A stretch of DNA of 64,000 nt from Pseudomonas asgharzadehiana (GTDB taxonomy: Bacteria > Pseudomonadota > Gammaproteobacteria > Pseudomonadales > Pseudomonadaceae). The stretch covers positions 2,914,001 to 2,978,000 of the forward strand of contig NZ_CP077079.1 in NCBI RefSeq assembly GCF_019139815.1, written 5' to 3'. The notes below the pieces were generated by a model, which was given only the letters and a program-made list of their open reading frames with translations, searched no databases and was not told where the DNA came from. The translations under genes were made by a program, and so were the position numbers. Position 1 is the stretch's first letter. Each line of letters opens with the position of its first letter. Positions 18,783-30,369 of this stretch are shown piece after piece.

Positions 18783-20174
18783 TCACACAATGCCGGTGGC
18801 ATAGAAAGTAGCGATCACCACGAACACCGCAAGCGTCTTGATGATCGTGATGCCAAAAATATCCTTGTAGGCTTCGCGGTGGGTCAGCCCGGTGACCGCG
18901 AGCAAGGTGATCACCGCGCCGTTGTGGGGCAGGGTGTCCATGCCGCCGCTGGCCATGGCCGCGACCCGGTGCAGCACTTCAAGAGGAATATTGGCCGCGT
19001 GGGCCGCCGAAATAAAACTCTCGGACATGGCCGCCAAGGCGATGCTCATGCCGCCCGAGGCGGAACCGGTGATGCCCGCCAACAGGGTCACGGTAATCGC
19101 TTCGTTGACCAGCGGGTTGGGGATGCCCTTGAGCCAGTCCGCCAGCACCAGAAAGCCCGGCAGCGAGGCAATCACCGCGCCAAAGCCGTACTCCGAAGCG
19201 GTGTTCATCGCCGCCAGCAGCGCACCGCTGACCGCACTTTTACTGCCCTCGGCCAGCTTGCTCTTGATCGCCGAAAAGCCGAACACCAGCACCACGATAA
19301 TCCCCACCAGCAACGCCGCCTGCACCGCCCAGATCGCGGTGAGCTTGGCGATATCTGTGGTCACCGGGGTGCTCATGCCCGGCAGGCTGAGGCTATGGGT
19401 CTTGCCGTACCACAGCGGGATCCAGCGGGTGAACAACAGGTTCATCACGCCGACCAGGATCAGTGGCGACAGCGCGACCCATGGGTTGGGCAGGCTCAGG
19501 TTTTCGGCGGTTTCCGGTTCGTTGCGCAGTTCGGTGCCATAGCCCTCGCCGGCGCGCTGCGCCTTGTTGCGTTGGCGTGCCAGGTAGAGCATGCCGGCGC
19601 AGAACACGAAAACCGTACCGATCAAGCCCAGCCAAGGCGCAGCCCAGGCGGTGGTGTTGAAGAAGGTGCTGGGGATGATGTTCTGGATCTGCGGCGTGCC
19701 GGGCAGGGCGTCCATGGTGAACGAAAACGCACCGAGGGCGATGGTCGCCGGGATCAGGCGCTTGGGGATATTGCTCTGGCGGAACATCTCCGCCGCGAAC
19801 GGGTACACCGCAAACACCACCACAAACAGCGACACGCCGCCGTAGGTGAGCAGGGCGCAGACCAGCACGATCACCAGCATCGCCTGGCGCGTGCCGAGCA
19901 AGCGGATCGCGGCCGCGACAATCGAGCGCGAAAAGCCCGACAGCTCGATCAGCTTGCCGAACACCGCACCGAGCAGGAACACCGGGAAATACAGTTTGAT
20001 GAACCCGACCATTTTCTCCATGAATACCCCCGTAAAGGCCGGGGCAACGGCGGACGGGTCGGTGAGCAGCACGGCGCCGAGGGCGGCGATGGGGGCGAAC
20101 AGGATAACGCTATAGCCACGGTAGGCAGCCAGCATCAGCAGCGCCAGGGCTGCCAGGGCAATGATCACACTCAT
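18783..20174 (-). CDS. GntP-family permease, probable D-3-hydroxybutyrate uptake
   Basis: A 463-aa inner-membrane transporter with about 12 hydrophobic helices and GntP-family segments such as TGSASGGMSIALAAM and SGGMDTLPHNGAVITLL. The position directly before bdhA, as in the P. aeruginosa PA2004-PA2003 pair, indicates hydroxybutyrate transport. Its 5' region has a strong sigma-54 promoter (20231-20247). Confidence 0.88.
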   Translation of the reverse strand: MSVIIALAALALLMLAAYRGYSVILFAPIAALGAVLLTDPSAVAPAFTGVFMEKMVGFIKLYFPVFLLGAVFGKLIELSGFSRSIVAAAIRLLGTRQAMLVIVLVCALLTYGGVSLFVVVFAVYPFAAEMFRQSNIPKRLIPATIALGAFSFTMDALPGTPQIQNIIPSTFFNTTAWAAPWLGLIGTVFVFCAGMLYLARQRNKAQRAGEGYGTELRNEPETAENLSLPNPWVALSPLILVGVMNLLFTRWIPLWYGKTHSLSLPGMSTPVTTDIAKLTAIWAVQAALLVGIIVVLVFGFSAIKSKLAEGSKSAVSGALLAAMNTASEYGFGAVIASLPGFLVLADWLKGIPNPLVNEAITVTLLAGITGSASGGMSIALAAMSESFISAAHAANIPLEVLHRVAAMASGGMDTLPHNGAVITLLAVTGLTHREAYKDIFGITIIKTLAVFVVIATFYATGIV

Positions 20175-20230
20175 GGTGTGTCTCCAGATTGGATTGTTAT
20201 TTTTGTGGGATGGTGCTTTGGGGAGGGCTA

Positions 20231-20247
20231 TAGCGAGATTTGTGCCA
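20231..20247 (-). promoter_or_regulatory. Sigma-54 (-24/-12) promoter for the hydroxybutyrate genes
   Basis: The minus strand reads TGGCACAAATCTCGCTA. The -24 box is perfect (TGGCAC), the -12 box is TCGCT for TTGCW (one mismatch), and the GG/GC spacing is correct. The predicted start lies about 45 bp before the permease ATG. The sigma-54 activator encoded at 20462-21865 ends about 215 bp upstream. Confidence 0.75.
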
Positions 20248-20287
20248 GTTAGTTAACGTATTGATATTAAAAGGTATTTTTCGGTAC

Positions 20288-20324
20288 TTCGAAGCGATCT
20301 CGAAAGAATATCTCATTTTAGAGA
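20288..20324. promoter_or_regulatory. Candidate upstream activating sites for the sigma-54 activator
   Basis: Two small inverted repeats, TTCGA-N7-TCGAA (20288-20304) and TCTC-N6-GAGA (20311-20324), lie 41-77 bp upstream of the -24 box, where an enhancer-binding protein would be expected. The assignment is by position only. Confidence 0.3.
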
Positions 20325-20339
20325 CATGCATGAATCAAC

Positions 20340-20429
20340 TGTGGGAGGGGGCTTGCTCCCAATTGCGGTGGGTCAGCTAGCTAATACAGTGACTTTCATA
20401 CCGCTATCGGGAGCAAGCGTCCTCCCACA
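20340..20429. repeat. REP doublet (REPIN-like inverted pair)
   Basis: TGTGGGAGGGGGCTTGCTCC and an inverted partner (GAGCAAGC...CCTCCCACA) are separated by about 45 bases, the same structure as at 9874-9961. It lies between the activator stop and the sigma-54 promoter. Confidence 0.85.
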
Positions 20430-20461
20430 GGGTTTGTCTTTATATGGAGAATTTAGTCTCT

Positions 20462-21861
20462 TTACTGAGAATCGTTGATGCCCAGTGCGACCATTTTCTT
20501 GTACAGGGTCGACCGCCCCAGCCCCAACCGGTTGGCAGCCTCCACCACATTCCCCTCACAAGCCTTGAGCGCCGCCGCGATCACTTGCCGGTCGAAGCGC
20601 TCCCGCGCCGCCGTAAACGTTTCGCCCTCAACCGGCGCCACGCCAGTGCCGCGTTCCACCGGGCTGAACGTGCCAATCGCCGCGCGAATCTCTCCCGCAT
20701 TCAACACCAGGTCATCACTTAACAATGCGGCACGCTCCAACACGTTGCGCAACTCGCGGATATTCCCCGGCCACGCATGTTGCGCGAGCAGGGCCAGCGC
20801 TTCGCGATCCAGTTCATGCTGGCTGCGCAACTCTTCCAGGATCGCCTCGCTCAACGCAGGAATATCCTCCAAACGCTCACGCAGCGGCGGCACCTGGATC
20901 GGCAGCACATTCAGGCGGTAATACAAGTCCGCGCGGAACTCGCCACGTTTGATCGCCGCTTCCAGGTCCATCGACGTGGCAGCAATCACCCGCACATCGC
21001 TGTGCAGCATTTCGTTGGAGCCGACCGGCTCGAACTCCTTCTCCTGCAATACCCGCAGCAGCTTGCTTTGCAGCGGCAAGGGCATGTCGCCGATTTCATC
21101 GAGAAACAGCGTGCCGCCCTGGGCGATCTGAAACTTGCCGGGACGCCCTTTGCGGTCGGCGCCGGTAAACGCACCGGGTGCGGTGCCGAAAAATTCGGCC
21201 TCCAACAGATCATGGGGAATGGCGGCACTGTTGATGCTGACGAAAGCTTTGTGGGCGCGCGGCGATGCACCATGAATGGCCTGGGCGAGCAGTTCTTTAC
21301 CGGTGCCGGTTTCCCCCAGCAGCAGCACCGGCGACTCGGCGCTCGCGCTGCGCCGGGCGCGGCGCTTGACTTCGAGGCTGGCGGCGCTGGTGCCGATAAA
21401 GTGCGCGAAATTGTATTTGCTCTGGCGTGCGCGCAGCAGCGAGCGGGTAGAGGCCAGCTCCTGCTGCATGCTCAGGTAGCGCTCGATCAATGGCGACAGG
21501 TTGCGCAGTTCGTCGAACAGCGCAAAACCAATCGCCCCGATCACCTCGCCGGCATCGTCGTGGATCGGCAGGCGCATTACCACCAGCGGGCCTTTGGGCG
21601 TGTCCTGGATATCCAGCAAAATCGGCCGGTCGGTGCGCACGACCTGGCGCAACAGGCTGTTGGAGATCACCTGTTCGCACGCTTGGCCGATGGCTTCTTC
21701 GGCGCTTTTGAGGCCGAAGCGCTTGGCGTAGCGCTCGTTCATCCAGACGATATTCGCGTCACGGTCGACAATCACCGTGCCTTCGCTGGACTGCTCGATG
21801 ATCTCGAACAGCGACTGGATGGCCAGCCCGCGAACGTGTTGGTAGTCCGTCAGGCGGCTGT

Positions 21862-21865
<4 letters not shown>
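20462..21865 (-). CDS. hbcR: Sigma-54-dependent activator of hydroxybutyrate catabolism (HbcR-like)
   Basis: A 467-aa bacterial enhancer-binding protein. It has an N-terminal PAS domain (about residues 25-130) and a central AAA+ domain with Walker [16 protein letters not shown], the sigma-54 contact motif GAFTGA and [15 protein letters not shown] Fis-type helix-turn-helix follows (CEGNVVEAANRLGLGRSTLYKK). The start at 21865 overlaps the yejF stop by four bases, so it may be expressed from the oligopeptide-transporter operon. The position beside the permease/bdhA genes and a sigma-54 promoter matches P. aeruginosa PA2005 (HbcR). Confidence 0.85.
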
Positions 21866-23436
<1,571 letters not shown>

Positions 23437-23446
23437 AGGGGCTCAC

Positions 23447-24469
23447 TCATGAACGTGGGTCGAAGGCGTCACGCAACGCCTCGCCGATAAAGACCAGCAG
23501 CGACAGGATCAGCGCCAGGGTGAAAAACGCCGTCAAACCCAGCCACGGCGCTTGCAGGTTCTGCTTGCCCTGAGCGATCAGCTCGCCCAGCGAGGCGCTG
23601 CCGGCGGGCATGCCGAACCCGAGGAAATCCAAGGCACTGAGGGTGGAAATCGCCCCGGTCAGGATAAACGGCAGGTAGCTCAACGTGGCGGTCATCGCAT
23701 TGGGCAGGATGTGCCGACGGATGATCTTGCCATCGCCCAGGCCCAACGCGCGTGCCGCCTTGACGTACTCCAGGTTGCGCCCGCGCAGGAATTCGGCGCG
23801 CACCACGTCCACCAGCGCCAGCCAGGAAAACAGCGCCATGATCCCCAGTAACCACCAGAAGTTCGGCTCGACGAACCCTGACAGGATAATCAGCAGGTAC
23901 AGCACCGGCAGGCCCGACCACACCTCCAGAACGCGCTGGCCGAGCAAGTCGACCCAGCCGCCGTAGTAGCCCTGCAAGGCCCCGGCGGCAATGCCGATGG
24001 CCGCGCTGATCGCGGTGAGCGCCAAGGCGAACAGGATCGATACGCGCGCGCCGAAGATCACCCGTGCGAGCACATCGCGGGACTGATCATCGGTGCCCAG
24101 CCAGTTTACCGCCGAGGGCGGGCTGGGGGCAGGGCGGGTCAGTTCGTAGTTGGGCGTGTCGTCGCTGAACGGGATGGGTGGGAACAGCATCCAGCCACCG
24201 TCCTGCTTGATCAGCTTTTGCACGTAATCGCTGCGGTAATCCGCCTGAAAGGGCAACTGGCCGCCAAACTGCTGCTCGGTGTAGCGCTTGAATGCCGGGA
24301 AATACAGCGCGTTCTGGTAGCTGAGCACCAACGGTTTGTCGTTGGCGATCAACTCGCCGCCGAGGGTCAGGATAAACAGGCCGATAAACAGCCACAGCGA
24401 CCACCAGCCCCGGCGGTTCTTCTTGAAACGCTCAAAACGCCGACGGGCCACGGGAGATAAATTGAGCAT
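23447..24469 (-). CDS. yejE: Oligopeptide ABC transporter permease (YejE-like)
   Basis: A 340-aa inner-membrane permease with an N-terminal helix, a periplasmic insert (about residues 60-130) and a DppC-type core whose EAA loop is VRAEFLRGRNLEYVKAARAL. The ATG at 24469 shares one base with the yejB stop (TGATG). It pairs with YejB. Confidence 0.92.
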   Translation of the reverse strand: MLNLSPVARRRFERFKKNRRGWWSLWLFIGLFILTLGGELIANDKPLVLSYQNALYFPAFKRYTEQQFGGQLPFQADYRSDYVQKLIKQDGGWMLFPPIPFSDDTPNYELTRPAPSPPSAVNWLGTDDQSRDVLARVIFGARVSILFALALTAISAAIGIAAGALQGYYGGWVDLLGQRVLEVWSGLPVLYLLIILSGFVEPNFWWLLGIMALFSWLALVDVVRAEFLRGRNLEYVKAARALGLGDGKIIRRHILPNAMTATLSYLPFILTGAISTLSALDFLGFGMPAGSASLGELIAQGKQNLQAPWLGLTAFFTLALILSLLVFIGEALRDAFDPRS

Positions 24470-25530
24470 CAGGCGTTCCTCGCGGCGAAGTCGATACGCG
24501 GGTCCACCAGGGTGTAGCACAGATCACCGATCAGTTTTATCAAGAGGCCGAACAGGGTGAAGATAAACAGCGAACCAAACACCACCGGGTAATCCCGCGA
24601 AACGGCGGCTTCATAGCTCATGCGGCCCAGGCCATCGAGGGAGAAGATCACTTCAATCAACAGCGAGCCGGCGAAGAACACGCTGATGAACGCCTGGGGA
24701 ATTCCGGAGATCACCAACAGCATGGCGTTACGGAACACATGACCGTACAGCACGCGCCGCTCGCTCAAGCCCTTGGCCCGCGCGGTGACCACGTACTGGC
24801 GGGTGATCTCATTGAGAAACGAGTTCTTGGTAAGGATGGTCAGCGTGGCGAACCCGCCGATCACCAGGGACGTCACCGGCAGCACCAGGTGCCAGAAGTA
24901 GTCGGCAATCTTGCCCACGGTGCTCAGCTCTTCGAAATTTTCCGAGACCAGGCCGCGCACCGGGAACCAGTTCAGCGAGGTGCCACCGGCGAACACCACG
25001 ATCAGGAACATCGCGAACAGGAACGCGGGCATCGCATAGCCGATCACGATCGCGGTGCTGCTCCACACGTCAAAGCTGCTGCCATGGCGCACCGCTTTGC
25101 GAATGCCCAGGGGGATCGACACCAGATAGGTGATCAGCGTGGCCCACAGGCCCAGGGAGATAGTGACGGGCATTTTTTCCAGGATCAGATCGATCACCGT
25201 CTTGCCACGGAAAAAACTGTTGCCGAAGTCCAGTTGAGCGTAGCTCTTGAGCATCAGCCACAGGCGTTCCGGCGCGGGCTTGTCGAAACCGTACTGTTTT
25301 TCGATGTCCTTGATCAGCTTTGGGTCCAGGCCACGGCTGGCGCGTGAACCACTGCTCACACCTTCGCCGGAAGAGCCGCCGACACCACCGCCGCCAATCC
25401 CTTGCAGGTGGGCGATGGCCTGTTCCACTGGGCCACCGGGGGCGGCCTGCACGATCACGAAATTCACCAGCAGGATGATCACCAGGGTCGGGATGATCAG
25501 CAGCAGGCGGCGCACGATATACGCAAACAT
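24469..25530 (-). CDS. yejB: Oligopeptide ABC transporter permease (YejB-like)
   Basis: A 353-aa DppB/OppB-type permease. It has an N-terminal helix ([16 protein letters not shown]), a Gly/Ser-rich insert near residues 47-67 ([20 protein letters not shown]), and the EAA loop [19 protein letters not shown]. It starts one base inside the yejA stop (TGATG). Confidence 0.92.
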   Translation of the reverse strand: MFAYIVRRLLLIIPTLVIILLVNFVIVQAAPGGPVEQAIAHLQGIGGGGVGGSSGEGVSSGSRASRGLDPKLIKDIEKQYGFDKPAPERLWLMLKSYAQLDFGNSFFRGKTVIDLILEKMPVTISLGLWATLITYLVSIPLGIRKAVRHGSSFDVWSSTAIVIGYAMPAFLFAMFLIVVFAGGTSLNWFPVRGLVSENFEELSTVGKIADYFWHLVLPVTSLVIGGFATLTILTKNSFLNEITRQYVVTARAKGLSERRVLYGHVFRNAMLLVISGIPQAFISVFFAGSLLIEVIFSLDGLGRMSYEAAVSRDYPVVFGSLFIFTLFGLLIKLIGDLCYTLVDPRIDFAARNA

Positions 25531-27389
25531 CAGCGTGCCCCTCCGCGTTTTTTCAGCTCGGCGTTCATTTGCTCATGGGTCAGTGGCGTGGGGCTGATTT
25601 CCCACCAGGTTTCCAGGGCTTCGTCGTTCTTGGCCTCGATGGCCGGGCGACCGAAGCGGTTCCACCACGCGGCGGAGGTGCCGGGCGGGTAGTAATTGGG
25701 GATCCACAGGTAATTCCATTGCAGCACCCGGTCCAGGGCATGGGCGTAGGTGAGCATCTGCGCCTGGGTGTCCGCTTTGACCAGGCCCTTGATCAACGTG
25801 TCGACGGCGGGGTCCTTGAGCACCATGTAGTTGTTGGCGCCCGGATCGAAGGCTGCGCTTGAACCGAAATAGTTGTACAGCTCCATGCCTGGCGAGGTGG
25901 TGACCGGAAAACCGGTGACGATCATGTCGTAGTCCCGCGCCATCAAACGGTTGACGTACTGGGAGGAATCGATGCGACGGATGTTCAGGGTAATGCCGAT
26001 CTGCGCCAGGTTGCGCTTGTAGGGCAGCAACAGGCGCTCAAGGCCCGCCTGGGCGTTGAGAAAGGTAAATTCCAACGGCTCACCTTCGGCATTTACCAAC
26101 CGGTCACCGTCCGGTTTCCAGCCGGCCTCTTCCAGCAGCGCCAGTGCTTGCAATTGCTTGTCGCGGATCATGCCGCTGCCATCGGTGACCGGCGCCTTGA
26201 ACACCTGGGTAAAGACTTCCTCGGGCACTTGCCCGCGCAACGGCTCGAGAATCGCCAGTTCTTCCTTCGTGGGCAACTGGCTGGCGGCCAACGGACTGTT
26301 GGAGAAAAAGCTCTGCTGGCGGATGTACATATTGCGCATCATCTGCCGGTTGGCCCATTCGAAGTCCCACAACATTGCCAGTGCCTGGCGTACGCGGCGG
26401 TCCTTGAACATCGGCTTCTGCACGTTGAACACATAGCCCTGGGCCGGTTGTGGCATTTCCTTGGCCAAATGCGCGCGTTGCAAGCGGCCATCGTCAAGGG
26501 CCGGCCCGTTGTAGCCGATGGAATAGCCGGTGGCGGAGAACTCACGGTTGAAATCGTAGGCGCCGCCGCGCAGTACCTGGCGAGCCACCTCGGTATCGCC
26601 GAAATACTCCAGGCTCAGGTGATCGAAGTTGTAAAGGCCGCGACTCACCGGCAGGTCCTTGCCCCACCAGTCCGGGTCGCGGGTAAACGTGATGGTGTTG
26701 CCGGCGTCGACTTTACTGACCTTGTACGGGCCGCTGCCCAGCGGCGCTTCGTAGCCGCCGCCATTGGCAAAATCGCGGGTTTTCCACCAGTGCTCGGGGA
26801 ACACCGGCAGCGTGGCGATATCCAGGGGCAGGGTGCGGTTTTCATTGCTGGAAAAGTCGAAGCGCACTTGGCGCTCGCTTTCCACTTCAACGTGCTTTAC
26901 GTCGGCGAACAACGTGCGAAAGCGCAGGCTGCCTTGGGTCATCAACACATCAAAGCTGTAGCGCACGTCTTCGGCGGTGATGGGCTTGCCGTCGGCAAAG
27001 CGCGCCTTGGGGTTCAGGTAGAAGCGCAGCGACAGGCCGTCATCGGCGCGATCCATCTTTTCGGCGACCAGGCCGTAGACCGTATAGGGTTCGTCCAGGG
27101 AGCGCAGGGCCAGGGGCGCATACAGCCAGCCATCGACCTGCGACACGCCGATACCTTTGTCTATATAGGGCAGCACATGGTCAAAACGCCCGATCTCAAT
27201 CGCCGAGCGCCGCAGGCTGCCGCCCTTGGGGGCATTGGGGTTGGCATAGTCGAAATGGGTGAAACCGGCAGGGTACTTGGCCGCTTCGCCATACACCGTA
27301 AGGTACGGTTGTGGCGCCGCGATCACGGCGGCACTGGCCAGCAGCAGGGCGAGGGTGGAGCTCAATAGGGTCGAAAAGGCCAATCGCAT
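25530..27389 (-). CDS. yejA: Oligopeptide ABC transporter periplasmic binding protein (YejA-like)
   Basis: A 619-aa SBP_bac_5-family receptor with a signal peptide ([17 protein letters not shown]..., cleavage after AVIAA near residue 25) and the YejA-type opening with [15 protein letters not shown]. It is the first gene of the yejABEF operon. I used the ATG at 27389; an in-frame ATG at 27443 would put charged residues before the signal. In enterobacteria YejABEF imports peptides and microcin C. Confidence 0.92.
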   Translation of the reverse strand: MRLAFSTLLSSTLALLLASAAVIAAPQPYLTVYGEAAKYPAGFTHFDYANPNAPKGGSLRRSAIEIGRFDHVLPYIDKGIGVSQVDGWLYAPLALRSLDEPYTVYGLVAEKMDRADDGLSLRFYLNPKARFADGKPITAEDVRYSFDVLMTQGSLRFRTLFADVKHVEVESERQVRFDFSSNENRTLPLDIATLPVFPEHWWKTRDFANGGGYEAPLGSGPYKVSKVDAGNTITFTRDPDWWGKDLPVSRGLYNFDHLSLEYFGDTEVARQVLRGGAYDFNREFSATGYSIGYNGPALDDGRLQRAHLAKEMPQPAQGYVFNVQKPMFKDRRVRQALAMLWDFEWANRQMMRNMYIRQQSFFSNSPLAASQLPTKEELAILEPLRGQVPEEVFTQVFKAPVTDGSGMIRDKQLQALALLEEAGWKPDGDRLVNAEGEPLEFTFLNAQAGLERLLLPYKRNLAQIGITLNIRRIDSSQYVNRLMARDYDMIVTGFPVTTSPGMELYNYFGSSAAFDPGANNYMVLKDPAVDTLIKGLVKADTQAQMLTYAHALDRVLQWNYLWIPNYYPPGTSAAWWNRFGRPAIEAKNDEALETWWEISPTPLTHEQMNAELKKRGGAR

Positions 27390-27467
27390 TATCAGTCTTG
27401 AACGCCGGGTGAAGAAGAATAAGGATTTGTACGCTAACGGCATCAGCGTCGCCAGTCATCACATGCA

Positions 27468-27495
27468 CAACGGCCCACCAAAAGGCGGGCCGTTG
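27468..27495. terminator. Strong hairpin between the parvulin and yejA
   Basis: CAACGGCCCACC-AAAA-GGCGGGCCGTTG forms a 12-bp stem with one A/C mismatch on the plus strand (a G-T wobble on the minus-strand transcript). It lies 21 bp after the parvulin stop on the minus strand, so it is the likely parvulin terminator, though no U-tract follows in that direction. Confidence 0.6.
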
Positions 27496-27515
27496 TTTCA
27501 AGCATCATCCAGGCA

Positions 27516-27797
27516 TCAGTCCTGACGGCTGGTGACTTCCAACAGGTGGTAGCCGAACTGGGTCTTGACCGGGCCTTGCACGGTATTGACCGGAGCGCTG
27601 AATACCACGGTGTCGAATTCTTTAACCATCTGGCCTGGACCGAACGAACCCAGGTTGCCGCCGTCGCGGCTTGATGGGCAGCTGGAGCTGGCTTTGGCGA
27701 TCTCTGCGAAATCAGCGCCGCCTTCGATTTGGGCCTTGAGTTCGTTGCACTTGTCTTCAGTGGAAACGAGGATGTGACGGGCGGTGGCTTTGGCCAT
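27516..27797 (-). CDS. Parvulin-type peptidyl-prolyl cis-trans isomerase
   Basis: A 93-aa single-domain parvulin (ARHILVSTEDKCNEL..., SCPSSRDGGNLGSFGPGQMV, TQFGYHLLEV), cytosolic with no signal peptide. The ATG at 27797 has AAGGAG upstream. It is similar throughout to the parvulin at 12980-13255, so the window carries two paralogues. Confidence 0.93.
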   Translation of the reverse strand: MAKATARHILVSTEDKCNELKAQIEGGADFAEIAKASSSCPSSRDGGNLGSFGPGQMVKEFDTVVFSAPVNTVQGPVKTQFGYHLLEVTSRQD

Positions 27798-27897
27798 GGT
27801 GGGTAACTCCTTGAATGAAAAGGGTGAGCGTACCGGATTCAGGCGGTTATTTCCCGGCAAAGTTCCCATGGATTGCCTGGGCGGCGCAGTTGGGCGC

Positions 27898-28392
27898 TCA
27901 ACCCAGGACGATATAGTCGTTCTGCCGGATGATGGGATGGTGCGGGTCTTGCACCAGATGCAGGTAACGACCGTCCACCAGGTCGATCGGCAGGCAGTCA
28001 TCAATGTCCATCACCGCATCCGTATGCGCCTGAGACCAATGCCGCAGCATCTGTTGCTTGCCCTTGCTCTTGGCTTCCTGTTTGTTACGGGCGACCACCA
28101 GTAAATAGTGGTGCGCCTCACCGAAACTGTCGGCTTCATAACCGCCCAGGTTGATGAAGTACAGATGATGCGCACCCGCTTGTGGCGCCAGATGGCTGAG
28201 TTCGATTTTCCACCCGTCGACGCCATCCACGGCCATCCACGAATCAATGTGCATGCCCTTGGGGCTGCCGAACCACGCATCACGCAGTTGTGGGTAGGTG
28301 GCTTGCAGCGTGTCCGCGACGGCAAACACCACATCATGCACTTCGATCTTGGCCCGTGGGTGCTTGCCCCCGAGCATAACGACAAACAGCAT
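27898..28392 (-). CDS. DUF1543-family protein of unknown function
   Basis: A 164-aa protein starting MLFVVMLGGKHPRAKIEVHD, the conserved opening of DUF1543 proteins, with an internal repeat-like pair of segments (VFAVADTLQATYPQLRDAWF and a related C-terminal half). No signal peptide or membrane segment is seen. It is monocistronic and divergent from the aldo/keto reductase. No function is assigned. Confidence 0.8.
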   Translation of the reverse strand: MLFVVMLGGKHPRAKIEVHDVVFAVADTLQATYPQLRDAWFGSPKGMHIDSWMAVDGVDGWKIELSHLAPQAGAHHLYFINLGGYEADSFGEAHHYLLVVARNKQEAKSKGKQQMLRHWSQAHTDAVMDIDDCLPIDLVDGRYLHLVQDPHHPIIRQNDYIVLG

Positions 28393-28498
28393 TGCAGGTC
28401 CTTCCTGGCGACTTGGCAGACGCCAACCATACTTCGGTTGAACCCTTTTGTCCGGTCAATGCCACACTGTTAACCCGCGAACTCATCAGGAGGTTGTT

Positions 28499-29320
28499 AT
28501 GCGTACCATCGATCTGGCGGGTGTGCCCGTCCCTGTCATTGGCCAGGGCACCTGGCGCATGGGCGAAGACCCGAGCCGGCGCCGGGAGGAAGTCGCTGCG
28601 TTGCAACTGGGAATCGACGAAGGCATGACCCTGATCGATACCGCTGAAATGTACGGCGAGGGTGGCGCTGAAGAGGTCGTCGGTGAAGCCATTCGTGGCA
28701 AGCGTGACCAGGTGTTCCTGGTGAGCAAGGTGTACCCGCACAATGCCAGCCACAAGGGCGTTCCGCGCGCCTGCGACGCCAGCCTGCGGCGCCTGGGTAG
28801 CGACCATATCGATTTGTACCTGCTGCATTGGCGGGGCCAATACCCCCTTGAAGAAACCGTCGAAGCCTTCGAACGCCTGCGCGAGGCCGGCAAGATCGGC
28901 CGCTGGGGCGTCTCCAACTTTGACGTGGCCGACCTGCAGGAGCTCGCATCCCCGGCCTGCGCCACCAATCAGGTGCTCTACAACATCCAAGAGCGCGGTA
29001 TCGAATTTGACCTGTTGCCCTGGTGGCAACAGCACCATTTGCCGTTGATGGCGTACTGCCCGATCGCGCAGGGCGGCGAACTGTTGTCCAGCCCGACCCT
29101 CAAGCAGATTGCCCAGCGCCACGACGTCACACCCGCCCAGGTTTCCCTGGCCTGGGTTTTGCGCCAGGACGGCGTAATCGCCATTCCCAAGGCGGTAACG
29201 CCGGAGCATGTGCGGCTTAACGCGGCCGCCGCCAACCTGGTGCTCGACGAGCACGACCTGGACGCGATCGACCGTGTGTTTGGCGCGCCCAAGCGCAAGC
29301 ACCCTTTGGCGATGGTGTAG
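28499..29320 (+). CDS. Aldo/keto reductase
   Basis: A 273-aa NAD(P)H-dependent oxidoreductase with the AKR catalytic set: Asp and Tyr in LIDTAEMYGEG, Lys in LVSKVYPHNA, His in LYLLHWRG, and the cofactor segment IPKAVTPEHVRLN. The start at 28499 follows an ideal AGGAGG site at 28488-28493. The substrate is not evident from the sequence. Confidence 0.92.
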   Translation: MRTIDLAGVPVPVIGQGTWRMGEDPSRRREEVAALQLGIDEGMTLIDTAEMYGEGGAEEVVGEAIRGKRDQVFLVSKVYPHNASHKGVPRACDASLRRLGSDHIDLYLLHWRGQYPLEETVEAFERLREAGKIGRWGVSNFDVADLQELASPACATNQVLYNIQERGIEFDLLPWWQQHHLPLMAYCPIAQGGELLSSPTLKQIAQRHDVTPAQVSLAWVLRQDGVIAIPKAVTPEHVRLNAAAANLVLDEHDLDAIDRVFGAPKRKHPLAMV

Positions 29321-29325
29321 CGGCT

Positions 29326-29364
29326 GGGCAGAAACGGCGCCGTCCTTGGCGACCGTTTCTGCCC
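29326..29364. terminator. Bidirectional terminator between the reductase and hcp
   Basis: GGGCAGAAACGG and CCGTTTCTGCCC form a perfect 12-bp stem, extended by CGCC/GGCG around a GTCCTT loop. It lies between two convergent genes. Confidence 0.8.
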
Positions 29365-29373
29365 GCAACCGAC

Positions 29374-29889
29374 TTAACCCGCTACCGGGCTGCGCCAGTC
29401 ATCCGAACCCGAGGTACCGGACACTTCATGGGTCCAAACAATTTTGCGGTAGGTGAAGTACACATCTTCCAGGTGCGTAAAGTGCGCGTTGTCCGGGTCC
29501 TGACAGTTGGGCATGCGCGACTGGATGTCCACGAGGGTCGCGCCTTCCAGTTCAATGGTGAAGTAATGTTCCTGGGTGCCGGCCGAAGAGGTCCGGAACC
29601 ATTCCAGCCTGCACTTGACCTCTTCGCCGCTGGTCAATGCGCTGAACAGCAACGGTGAGGACTTATCGAAGACCTTGCTGATCATCAACGGCTTGTGAAC
29701 TCTCTGGCCCGTTGGCTGGCCCGACTGCGGGTCCCGCGGAATGATCACCTGATGGGAAAAAGCCTGGACCAGAATCTGGTCCTCGTGGCCCTCCTGATAG
29801 ATGTTGCCTACCGAGTCCTGGGTAAATGTGCCTGCCGTAATCAAACCTTGCTTGACACCGGTGATAGAAAGATACGCGGGTGTTGGCAT
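29374..29889 (-). CDS. hcp: Type VI secretion tube protein Hcp
   Basis: A 171-aa Hcp-family protein (MPTPAYLSITGVKQGLI..., GHEDQILVQAFSHQV, HKPLMISKVFDKSSPLL). Hcp hexamers stack into the inner tube of the T6SS. The start at 29889 has AAGGAA upstream; an upstream in-frame ATG would add residues not found in Hcp. It is divergent from the tss operon and has its own sigma-54-like promoter (29959-29974). Confidence 0.93.
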   Translation of the reverse strand: MPTPAYLSITGVKQGLITAGTFTQDSVGNIYQEGHEDQILVQAFSHQVIIPRDPQSGQPTGQRVHKPLMISKVFDKSSPLLFSALTSGEEVKCRLEWFRTSSAGTQEHYFTIELEGATLVDIQSRMPNCQDPDNAHFTHLEDVYFTYRKIVWTHEVSGTSGSDDWRSPVAG

Positions 29890-29958
29890 GACGGGTTTCC
29901 TTGCCTTATTTGAGAGGTAGTTCCAGCCGGCAACTGTGCTGGTTGGAACTATGCCTCT

Positions 29959-29974
29959 AACAAGAAGTGTGCCA
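29959..29974 (-). promoter_or_regulatory. Sigma-54-like promoter for hcp
   Basis: The minus strand reads TGGCACACTTCTTGTT. The -24 box is perfect and the spacing correct; the -12 box is TTGTT for TTGCW. It is about 70 bp upstream of the hcp ATG. The cluster encodes a sigma-54 activator, which supports the call. Confidence 0.55.
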
Positions 29975-30369
29975 GAAAGTGCTAGCGCCAATAACGGCGC
30001 GGGGTTGATGGGCAATAAGATATTAATTTAAATAAGTTTGCTGATTTTCAAGTTCTTATAGTGCAGTGTTGTTTGCACATTACTGCGCATTTAGTTGCTC
30101 ATTGAGATGGCGAGCCCGTGAGTGCTGTTTGCAGCTTAATCCTGCGCTGTTCAAGGTTTTACCTGCGCAAAATGCTGCGCACATGCGGGTTTTACTGGGC
30201 TGTAGGATGTTTCTTAAGTGTCGTCCCAATACTTGCCGAATGGTATTTGCATGGCTAAGGTTTGCGAACTTCGCGGCAGAAGGTGCGAAGTTTAATTGAT
30301 GCGCTGGCGCACTATTTAAACAGTGTGTTGGTTCGTCGCTCGGATCTTGATGTTCATCTGCGGTTCACC
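29975..30369. other. AT-rich divergent control region between hcp and the tss operon
   Basis: About 400 bp with no supported gene, clearly more AT-rich than its neighbours (for example around 30019-30060). A weaker sigma-54-like match on the plus strand (TGGTATTTGCATGGCT, 30241-30256) has correct GG/GC spacing and could serve tssA. Otherwise nothing was recognised. Confidence 0.4.

Noticed and set aside
18615..20252. Plus-strand 545-codon frame opposite the GntP permease and bdhA
   Set aside because: His/Arg/Gln-rich low-complexity translation; both opposite genes are well supported and the sigma-54 promoter serves the minus strand.
26148..27368. Plus-strand frame opposite yejA
   Set aside because: Antisense shadow; YejA has a signal peptide and family motifs.
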